From: Acholeplasmatales bacterium
GTDB lineage: Bacteria; Bacillota_I; Bacilli_A; Acholeplasmatales; Anaeroplasmataceae
Direction: 5' to 3'
DNA: 14,038 nt
Assembly (NCBI GenBank): GCA_016288675.1
Contig: JAEELC010000135.1
Location: 1 to 14,038 of the forward strand
In this document: one piece after another, positions 6,922-14,038 of the stretch
Numbering within the stretch: position 1 is the first letter of the stretch
Layout of the letters: each line of letters opens with the position of its first letter
The notes under the pieces: model-generated
What the model was told of the DNA's origin: nothing
The model's input: only the letters and a program-made list of their open reading frames with translations
Database searches by the model: none
Translations under genes and position numbers: made by a program

Positions 6922-6956
6922 AAAAAAATGATGATTAACAAATTGTTAATCACCAT
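6922..6956 (-). terminator. Rho-independent terminator after the small membrane protein pair
   Basis: On the minus strand a 12-bp stem (6945-6956 with 6928-6939, one G-U pair) closes a 5-nt loop and is followed by seven Ts. It lies 29 bp after the last stop codon of the ATPase and small-protein unit. It marks the end of that transcription unit. Confidence 0.8.
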
Positions 6957-6985
6957 CTAATAGCACTGTTTACTCAAATTAATAA

Positions 6986-7306
6986 TTATTTAGTGCCAAT
7001 TCCTATTAAGCTCATTATATAACCAGTAATTAAAATTATAATAATAATAGAATTAAAAATTATTGATTTTAACTTTTTCTCTTTGATACCTATTAATAAA
7101 TCACCGATACAATAAGGTAAACAAATAAAACTAAAGCATACATAATCAAAATTTTTATTTCTTATAGATTGAATAATAAAATAAATACCAATAAATACAG
7201 CAGTAATTGAATATCCTATATTTACAGGAACATTATTCTTTACTAGTTCATCATTTAACTTATCATTACTATTAATTAATTCTTCTTTTTCATCAATCAC
7301 ATTCAT
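6986..7306 (-). CDS. Small three-helix membrane protein of unknown function
   Basis: This 106-residue protein has an acidic, soluble N-terminus (about 1-25) and three hydrophobic helices at about 28-47, 54-74 and 81-103. IKEKKLK lies between helices two and three, which suggests that loop faces the cytoplasm. No family or motif is recognised. The AGAGGAG ribosome site is only one nt before the ATG at 7304-7306, which is unusually close. The GTG two codons later (7298-7300) would sit at a normal 7-nt distance, so the real product may be 104 residues. It follows the 68-residue membrane protein by 53 bp and shares the terminator at 6922-6956. It could also have a local promoter, since a TATAAT occurs at 7330-7335. 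Composition is highly AT-rich. Confidence 0.65.
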   Translation of the reverse strand: MNVIDEKEELINSNDKLNDELVKNNVPVNIGYSITAVFIGIYFIIQSIRNKNFDYVCFSFICLPYCIGDLLIGIKEKKLKSIIFNSIIIIILITGYIMSLIGIGTK

Positions 7307-7359
7307 ACTCCTCTTAATTAGAACAAGAAATTATAATAATTCTATTTTATAAAATACTT

Positions 7360-7566
7360 TTAATTGTCTTCTTCACGTTCTTGCTTTTTTATTTTATTAC
7401 TAATACTAATTATTCTAAAAAGATAATATCCAGCTAAAATAAAGCATATAGATACTTCAATTAACGCAAATGCAGATATAATCTCTGTAAATAAATTTGT
7501 TGTAGTATCAATATCAAATATAAGAATTATCATAAAAATTAATATACCAATTCCGGACAATCTCAT
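7360..7566 (-). CDS. Very small two-helix membrane protein of unknown function
   Basis: The 68-residue product has hydrophobic helices at about 3-18 and 29-52 and a charged C-terminal tail (NKIKKQEREEDN), probably cytoplasmic. Nothing identifies a family. The ribosome site is poor (AAGG about 12 nt before the ATG), so translation may be weak or depend on the upstream gene. It starts 56 bp after the stop of the DUF234-type ATPase with no terminator between, and is followed 53 bp later by the three-helix protein. A three-gene unit is therefore likely. Its shortness leaves some doubt that it is expressed, but the clean two-helix pattern and its place in the unit support it. Confidence 0.55.
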   Translation of the reverse strand: MRLSGIGILIFMIILIFDIDTTTNLFTEIISAFALIEVSICFILAGYYLFRIISISNKIKKQEREEDN

Positions 7567-7622
7567 AATGAAATCAAACCTTTTTTCATATTTTTTTTAA
7601 TTCAATAAGTGTATTTTATACA

Positions 7623-8984
7623 TTACAAACATTTATATAAATCATTTATATCAATGCATTCATAATCTGATTCTTCATATCCTGATGTAGATACAAATGC
7701 TTGTTTAATATTTATAGATGTCTTAATTTTATTTAGTTGTTCCGCCTCTTTATCCATTTCTACCTTTTTTAATTTATCTTTATAATATTTAACTTCAATA
7801 AGCTTAATATAATCTTTAAATTCTAATGCTACATCAAATTCACCATTAGATTTAGTTGATGAATCATCGTAGTAAAAAGTACCAATATTTCTAATGCCAT
7901 CTAATTTATTATTTTGACTTAAAATTGAATAATAATCTCTAACAATTTCTTCAAATCTATGAGAAATAAATGTAGTTAAAGAATCTTTTATATATGCATC
8001 ATAATAAGCATTAGCACCTAATGTTACAATTAAAGATTGTGCATTGTAAACATAAGTATAAAAGAATCTCATTGCATTATCATTTAATTCATAATATGCT
8101 TTCTTAGAATCATTTAATCTATTAATAGGATAAACCTTTTTTATTAAATCTAAATCAGTTAATGACTTTAAAGACTTAATAATTTTACCAGTTTTTGAAG
8201 GATCAGCTATATTTTCAATTTCACTAAATCTCTTCTTGCCATTTTTAATAATACTAACAATTTTTTTTGCTTGTATTTGATTTACTGCATCACTAATTAA
8301 TAAATAATTAGCATAAGAATAAACAGGACTTTGTTCATTTAAAAATAATTCAATGATATTATCCTTTAATGATTTATTTTTATCAATGAATGTATTTATA
8401 TATGGACTACCACCAAAAACGGAATAAAATGCAATTTTATCCATGATTGATTTATTATCATAAAATGAAGAAGCTTCAATATAATTCATTTCTTTTAATA
8501 GAATGACTTTATTAAATCTTCCAAAAATAGGATTACCTTCAACTAATAGTTCTGACATCATCTTTATTTCAGAACCACAAAGAATTATATTTAAATTAGA
8601 GGAATAATTATCAAAAATCTTTTGAAATAAACTATCTACAGAATCATTATTATTTTGTTTTTTCAAATATGGATATTCATCAATAAAGATATTATATTTA
8701 TTATCTAATGAATTTAAATATTCAAAAACTTCAATAAAATTATTAAATTTAATAAATTTATTAATGCTAATTACTTTGCTTAAAGTCTCTACAAAAAGTT
8801 CTAAATTAATATCTAGACTATCTTGAACACATTCAAAATAAATACAATTATCTTTATTTTTCATTATTTCTTTAATTAAAGATGTTTTACCAACTCTTCT
8901 TTTTCCATATATAGCAATCTTATTATTTTTATTTAGAAGAAGATTATTTAAAATATTTAGTTCTTTCTCTCTATGTAAAAACAT
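7623..8984 (-). CDS. AAA+ ATPase with C-terminal nuclease-like domain (ATPase_2/DUF234 type)
   Basis: The 453-residue protein opens with FLHREKEL, the start box of this family. It has a Walker A GKRRVGKTS at residues 27-35, a Walker B NIFIDEYP with D102 and E103, and a sensor-like strand NIILCGS at about 132-138. A middle winged-helix-like region lies around 240-310. The C-terminus shows a PD-(D/E)XK-like core: GEFD with E382 and D384, then LIEVKYYK with E397 and K399. Proteins of this archaeal and bacterial group are known ATPases of unclear biological role. The ATG follows GAGGTG with 5 nt spacing. A consensus promoter at 9039-9067 drives it, with an operator-like repeat at the expected transcript start. 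Two small membrane protein genes follow without a terminator, and I infer co-transcription. The frame is intact and AT-rich. Confidence 0.85.
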   Translation of the reverse strand: MFLHREKELNILNNLLLNKNNKIAIYGKRRVGKTSLIKEIMKNKDNCIYFECVQDSLDINLELFVETLSKVISINKFIKFNNFIEVFEYLNSLDNKYNIFIDEYPYLKKQNNNDSVDSLFQKIFDNYSSNLNIILCGSEIKMMSELLVEGNPIFGRFNKVILLKEMNYIEASSFYDNKSIMDKIAFYSVFGGSPYINTFIDKNKSLKDNIIELFLNEQSPVYSYANYLLISDAVNQIQAKKIVSIIKNGKKRFSEIENIADPSKTGKIIKSLKSLTDLDLIKKVYPINRLNDSKKAYYELNDNAMRFFYTYVYNAQSLIVTLGANAYYDAYIKDSLTTFISHRFEEIVRDYYSILSQNNKLDGIRNIGTFYYDDSSTKSNGEFDVALEFKDYIKLIEVKYYKDKLKKVEMDKEAEQLNKIKTSINIKQAFVSTSGYEESDYECIDINDLYKCL

Positions 8985-9002
8985 AATATCACCTCTAATT
9001 TA

Positions 9003-9036
9003 ACTGACTTTTTTATCACTGACTTTTTTGTCAGTG
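9003..9036 (-). repeat. Direct plus inverted repeat at the ATPase transcript start, candidate operator
   Basis: A 15-bp direct repeat (9003-9017 and 9018-9032, one mismatch) overlaps an inverted repeat in which CACTGAC and GTCAGTG (9017-9023, 9030-9036) flank six A/T pairs. On the minus strand it spans from just below the -10 element to about 8 nt before the GAGGTG ribosome site. It could be an operator, or a 5'-leader hairpin in the mRNA. The repeats are seen directly; the role is inferred. Confidence 0.75.
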
Positions 9037-9038
9037 TT

Positions 9039-9067
9039 ATTATAGCATAAATTAAAAAAGTTGTCAA
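9039..9067 (-). promoter_or_regulatory. Consensus promoter of the DUF234-type ATPase
   Basis: The minus strand has a perfect TTGACA (9062-9067), a 17-bp spacer and a perfect TATAAT (9039-9044), with a TG one base upstream of the -10 (extended -10). This is the best promoter in the window and predicts a start near 9032, inside the repeat at 9003-9036. Confidence 0.9.
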
Positions 9068-9080
9068 AATTAGTAAAAGT

Positions 9081-9115
9081 AAAAAAAAGACTTTTAGGAA
9101 AGCCTAAAAGTCTTT
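9081..9115 (-). terminator. Strong terminator after rpoC
   Basis: A 13-bp perfect stem (9103-9115 with 9086-9098) has a 4-nt loop and is followed on the minus strand by eight Ts. It starts 7 bp after the rpoC stop. It ends the rpoBC unit before the ATPase promoter, so the accessory genes are not in the RNA polymerase operon. Confidence 0.95.
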
Positions 9116-9122
9116 AAATCTA

Positions 9123-12100
9123 TTATTCATCGATTTCAGCAGTATCTTCATCATCGATAAAGTCTTCATCATCGATTACTGAAGTTTCGATGTCTTCATC
9201 ATCTAAGTCAGAACCAAAGATATTTGCTAAAGATTCTGAAGTATCTTCATTATCTTCTTCAATTCTCTTTGCATGATCAGCTTCACTAGCTAATTCTAAT
9301 TCTTCATTATCTGCTTCCATATATTTTGGTTCTGGAGCAGTAAATTCTTCTTCTTCAAGGATACCTGTACCAGCTGGGATTAAACCACCGATGATAACAT
9401 TTTCCTTTAGACCTTGTAAGTAGTCTTTCTTACCACGAATTACAGCGTCTGTTAATGCACGTGTAGTTTCTTGGAATGAAGAAGCTGATAAGAATGAATC
9501 TGAACCTAAAGCTGCCTTAGTAATACCAAGTAATACTGGTTTAGCAACTGGAAGACGGCTACCTTCTACACCTTCATTCATCATTGCAACAACATTTTCG
9601 TTGAATTCATGAGTTGAATATTGAAGACCAGGAAGTAACTTAGAATCTCCTTCAGAAACAATTAATAACTTACGTAACATTTGACGAACAATGATTTCAA
9701 TGTGCTTATCAGAAATTGATACACCTTGAGCCTTATATGGCTTTTGAACTTCATCAACGATATAACGTTCAACTGTTTCCTTATCAGTAATACGTAATAA
9801 TTCCTTTGGAGCGATACGACCCTTCATAAGTCTATCACCACGAGTTACTGTTGAACCTTCAGAAACTAATAATTCAGCTGTATTATCAACCTTATATTCC
9901 TTAGTTTCTTCAGTACCTTCAATTGTAATAATTGAACCAGCACGAGTCTTTTCGATCTTAGTTACCTTACCATCAATTTCAGTTAAAGTAGCTTTACCTT
10001 TTGGCTTACGTGCTTCGAAAATTTCTTGTACACGAGGTAAACCTTGTGTAATGTCTCCACCTGAGGCAACACCACCGTTGTGGAATGTACGCATTGTTAA
10101 CTGAGTACCAGGTTCACCAATTGATTGGGCTGCGATTACACCGACAGCTTCACCAACTTCAACGATAGTCTTAGTAGCTAGGTTTAGACCATAACACTTA
10201 GTACATACACCTGAAGGTGCAGTACAAGTCATATTTGTACGAATTAATGCTTCTGTAACGTTAGCAGCATCAATCTTCTTACCAAGATCAGCTGTAATTA
10301 ATACATTACGAGCAACGATAACTTCACCATTTTCTGGGTTTAGGATATCTTGAGCTGGATATCTACCAACACAACGAGAACCTAATGATTCAAGAACCTT
10401 ACCATCATCATCAACTAATTGACGAAGAGGGAATCCTTGAGTAGTACCACAATCGTCCATAGTAACGATGACGTCTTGAGAAACGTCTACTAAACGACGA
10501 GTTAAGTAACCAGATTCAGCTGTCTTTAAGGCAGTATCTGTAGAACCCTTACGAGAACCGTGTGAAGAAATGAAGAATTCAGATACTGTTAAACCTTCAT
10601 AGAAGTTTGAAGTAACTGGAACTTCAATAGGACGACCGTTAGTGTCTGCCATCAATCCACGCATACCAGCGATTTGGGCGAAGTTTGATGAAGAACCACG
10701 TGATCCTGAGTCAGCCATCATGAAAATGGCGTTGTCTTTACGTTGTTTCATTTCGTTCCATAGACCTTCTTCAACGTCATCACGAGTCTTTTGCCAAACA
10801 GCACAAACTCTCTTATAACGTTCATCTTCAGTCATTAAACCGAAATCATAAAGACCTTTAATATCTTCAACCTTGTTATTAGCTTCTGCTAAAGCTTCAT
10901 CCTTATGAGAATAACGATCAATGTCGGCAATAGAAATAGTTAAACCAGCAATTGTTGAGTATTTGAAACCAAGGTCTTTTAAACGGTCAAGCATGCAGCT
11001 TGTTTCTGTTAATTGACTTCTTGAGAATACTTCAGCAATGATCTTAGCTAAGAATTTCTTCTTGAATGGAGTAGCTTCCTTACGAGCTAAGAATTCAGCA
11101 ACTGTATCAACACGTGGGTTGAATAAGTTAGATTCTTCTGTATTACCAGATAAGTTAGCATCACCATTGTTAACATATGGGAATTCCTTATCAAGAATGT
11201 TGTTGAAAATCATCTTACCAACAGTAGTAAATAAATACTTACCATTGATGTCTACACCATTGAAACGATCCATGCATAGAGTACCATAGTTTAAGTTCTT
11301 TGGATCTACGAAGATACGAGTGTGTAGAGTTAATTGGTTGTTCTTGTATGCAAGATATGCTTCACCAAATGAAGTATAGAACTTACCTTCATTGTGTTCA
11401 GCAACACGATAAACTTCATAGCCATCAGTGTCATTACCTGTGCAAACTAATTCAACTTGATCGAATCTTGAATCATTTAATACTGAATCAAAATCGAAGT
11501 TATTAATATCATCAATAACACTAGCATTCTTTGGTAAAGTGTCTGAGTGTCCTTGATAGAATGCACGCTCTAAAGATAGGTAGTAGTTACCTAAAATCAT
11601 GTCTTGAGATGGAGTTGCAACTGGAGCACCATCCTTAGGGTTAAGGATGTTGTTAGAAGCTAGCATTAATAAACGAGCTTCAGCTTGTGCCTCTAGAGAT
11701 AGAGGAACGTGTACAGCCATTTGGTCACCGTCGAAGTCAGCGTTGAATGCTGGACATACAAGTGGGTGAAGACGAATAGCTTTACCTTCAATTAGCATTG
11801 GTTCGAATGCTTGAATACCAAGTCTGTGTAATGTAGGAGCACGGTTTAATAGAACAGGGTGTTCTTTAATTACATTTTCAAGAATTGGCCAAACTGATGA
11901 ATCACGACGTTCACATGCTTTCTTAGCAGAACCAATTGAGCAACCAGATTGCTTAATTAAGTCTCTGATAACAAATGGCTTGAATAAAGTTAAAGCCATT
12001 TCCTTTGGAAGACCACATTGGAACATCTTTAGATCTGGACCAACGACGATAACTGAACGACCAGAGTAGTCAACACGCTTACCAAGTAAGTTTTGTCTGA

Positions 12101-13076
12101 ATCTACCTTGCTTACCACGTAACATATCAGATAAGCTCTTTAAGTTAGCATTTCTGTCGTTAGCGTTACGTTGTGGACGCTTAGAGTTATCGATTAATGC
12201 GTCAACTGCTTCTTGTAATAAACGCTTTTCATTCTTAGTAATTAAGTATGGAGCGTCATTCTTATAAAGGTTCTTTAAACGGTTGTTACGGTTTAAAATA
12301 CGTCTGTATAAGTCATTTAAGTCAGTTGTAGCGAATCTACCACCATCAAGTTGTACCATTGGACGTAAATCAGGTGGAATAACTGGTAATACATCAAGTA
12401 TCATCCATTCTGGGTTATTATCAGATTCAAGGAATGCTTCGCATACGCTTAATCTCTTAATAACCTTATCACGATTTTGCTTAGAAGATGATTTTAACTT
12501 CTTACGAAGAACTTCAACTTCTTTCTTTAAATCAAGTTCGTGTAATAATTTCTTAACTGCTTCTGCACCAGAAAGAGCTTCAAATCTCTTACCATACTTA
12601 TCGTAGAATGATGCATATTCAGCTTCAGATAAAATTTGCTTCTTATGTAATTCAGCAACGTTACCTGGATCAGTAACGATGTAAGAAGCTAAATAAACAA
12701 CCTCTTCAAGGTCCTTAGCCTTAATATCAAGTAATAAGGCTAAGCGAGATGGAGAGTTCTTTAAGAACCAAGTATGTACAACTGGGCTAGCAAGCTTAAT
12801 GTGACCGAAACGTTCACGTCTAACCTTAGATTCAGTGATTTCTACACCACAAACCTTACATACTTGACCTTTTTCGACTTGTCTCTTTGATTTTCCACAA
12901 GCACATTGGAAATCCTTAGTAGGACCGAATATTCTTTCACAGAATAATCCACCCTCTTCTGGTTTTAATGTACGGTAGTTAATTGTTTCGTGATTCTTAA
13001 CTTCACCATAAGACCAAGATTCAATTTCTTCAGGAGAAGCTATTCTAATACGCATGTATTGATATTTTTTACTCAT
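9123..13076 (-). CDS. rpoC: DNA-directed RNA polymerase beta' subunit
   Basis: The 1317-residue protein is the beta' subunit, which with beta forms the catalytic cleft of RNA polymerase. The N-terminal zinc finger has C58, C60, C73 and C76. The active-site NADFDGDQ motif (445-452) has the Mg-binding D447, D449 and D451. The second zinc site has C876, C951, C958 and C961. The trigger-loop region [13 protein letters not shown] includes M995. The last 40 or so residues form a strongly acidic tail (for example [10 protein letters not shown]), beyond the conserved core. Length is a little more than the roughly 1200 residues usual in Bacillus-type beta', partly because of this tail. The ATG follows GAGGGGTG by 7 nt and lies 17 bp after rpoB. 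All Trp codons I checked are TGG, and no TGA interrupts the frame. GC is visibly higher than in the accessory region. Confidence 0.99.
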   Translation of the reverse strand: MSKKYQYMRIRIASPEEIESWSYGEVKNHETINYRTLKPEEGGLFCERIFGPTKDFQCACGKSKRQVEKGQVCKVCGVEITESKVRRERFGHIKLASPVVHTWFLKNSPSRLALLLDIKAKDLEEVVYLASYIVTDPGNVAELHKKQILSEAEYASFYDKYGKRFEALSGAEAVKKLLHELDLKKEVEVLRKKLKSSSKQNRDKVIKRLSVCEAFLESDNNPEWMILDVLPVIPPDLRPMVQLDGGRFATTDLNDLYRRILNRNNRLKNLYKNDAPYLITKNEKRLLQEAVDALIDNSKRPQRNANDRNANLKSLSDMLRGKQGRFRQNLLGKRVDYSGRSVIVVGPDLKMFQCGLPKEMALTLFKPFVIRDLIKQSGCSIGSAKKACERRDSSVWPILENVIKEHPVLLNRAPTLHRLGIQAFEPMLIEGKAIRLHPLVCPAFNADFDGDQMAVHVPLSLEAQAEARLLMLASNNILNPKDGAPVATPSQDMILGNYYLSLERAFYQGHSDTLPKNASVIDDINNFDFDSVLNDSRFDQVELVCTGNDTDGYEVYRVAEHNEGKFYTSFGEAYLAYKNNQLTLHTRIFVDPKNLNYGTLCMDRFNGVDINGKYLFTTVGKMIFNNILDKEFPYVNNGDANLSGNTEESNLFNPRVDTVAEFLARKEATPFKKKFLAKIIAEVFSRSQLTETSCMLDRLKDLGFKYSTIAGLTISIADIDRYSHKDEALAEANNKVEDIKGLYDFGLMTEDERYKRVCAVWQKTRDDVEEGLWNEMKQRKDNAIFMMADSGSRGSSSNFAQIAGMRGLMADTNGRPIEVPVTSNFYEGLTVSEFFISSHGSRKGSTDTALKTAESGYLTRRLVDVSQDVIVTMDDCGTTQGFPLRQLVDDDGKVLESLGSRCVGRYPAQDILNPENGEVIVARNVLITADLGKKIDAANVTEALIRTNMTCTAPSGVCTKCYGLNLATKTIVEVGEAVGVIAAQSIGEPGTQLTMRTFHNGGVASGGDITQGLPRVQEIFEARKPKGKATLTEIDGKVTKIEKTRAGSIITIEGTEETKEYKVDNTAELLVSEGSTVTRGDRLMKGRIAPKELLRITDKETVERYIVDEVQKPYKAQGVSISDKHIEIIVRQMLRKLLIVSEGDSKLLPGLQYSTHEFNENVVAMMNEGVEGSRLPVAKPVLLGITKAALGSDSFLSASSFQETTRALTDAVIRGKKDYLQGLKENVIIGGLIPAGTGILEEEEFTAPEPKYMEADNEELELASEADHAKRIEEDNEDTSESLANIFGSDLDDEDIETSVIDDEDFIDDEDTAEIDE

Positions 13077-13093
13077 TACAATTCACCCCTCAA

Positions 13094-14038
<945 letters not shown>

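Overview
The window reads as a very AT-rich, low-GC Gram-positive chromosome segment (Bacillota, or a Mollicutes-related relative). The rpoB-rpoC gene order, consensus sigma-A-type promoters, purine-rich Shine-Dalgarno sites and U-tailed hairpin terminators all fit this. Every Trp codon I checked is TGG and rpoC holds no in-frame TGA, so the standard code is the simplest reading, although every intact gene whose end lies in the window stops with TAA or TAG. No more precise taxon can be supported. All genes lie on the minus strand, so transcription runs from high to low coordinates.

Right part (9081-14038): the 3' end of rpoB (cut by the window edge) and complete rpoC, 17 bp apart, closed by a strong terminator. 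These genes are visibly richer in GC than the rest and hold the RNA polymerase active-site and zinc motifs.

Middle (5393-9067): a consensus promoter with an operator-like repeat drives an AAA+ ATPase of the DUF234/ATPase_2 type with a PD-(D/E)XK-like C-terminus. Two tiny membrane proteins follow, apparently in the same transcription unit, then a terminator. Next come an HD-domain phosphohydrolase and a four-helix membrane protein, each with its own terminator.

Left-middle (3286-5324): an accessory patch. It holds a broken gene resembling ribbon-helix-helix plus WYL-like regulators, split by an in-frame TAA, and a stand-alone EndoU-type ribonuclease toxin with an extra acidic C-terminal region. 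It also holds a 33-bp tandem repeat array directly in front of the next gene.

Left (195-3316): a second AAA+ ATPase of a different family (DUF4143 type), then adenosine deaminase with its own promoter, then a six-helix membrane protein preceded by a perfect 18-bp palindrome and ended by a hairpin around its stop codon.

The most unusual points are the repeat-bearing promoters of both AAA+ ATPases, including a frame-preserving array that could encode an 11-residue repeat peptide, the EndoU protein with its C-terminal extension, and the nonsense-split regulator beside it. I see no clearly new multi-gene system.
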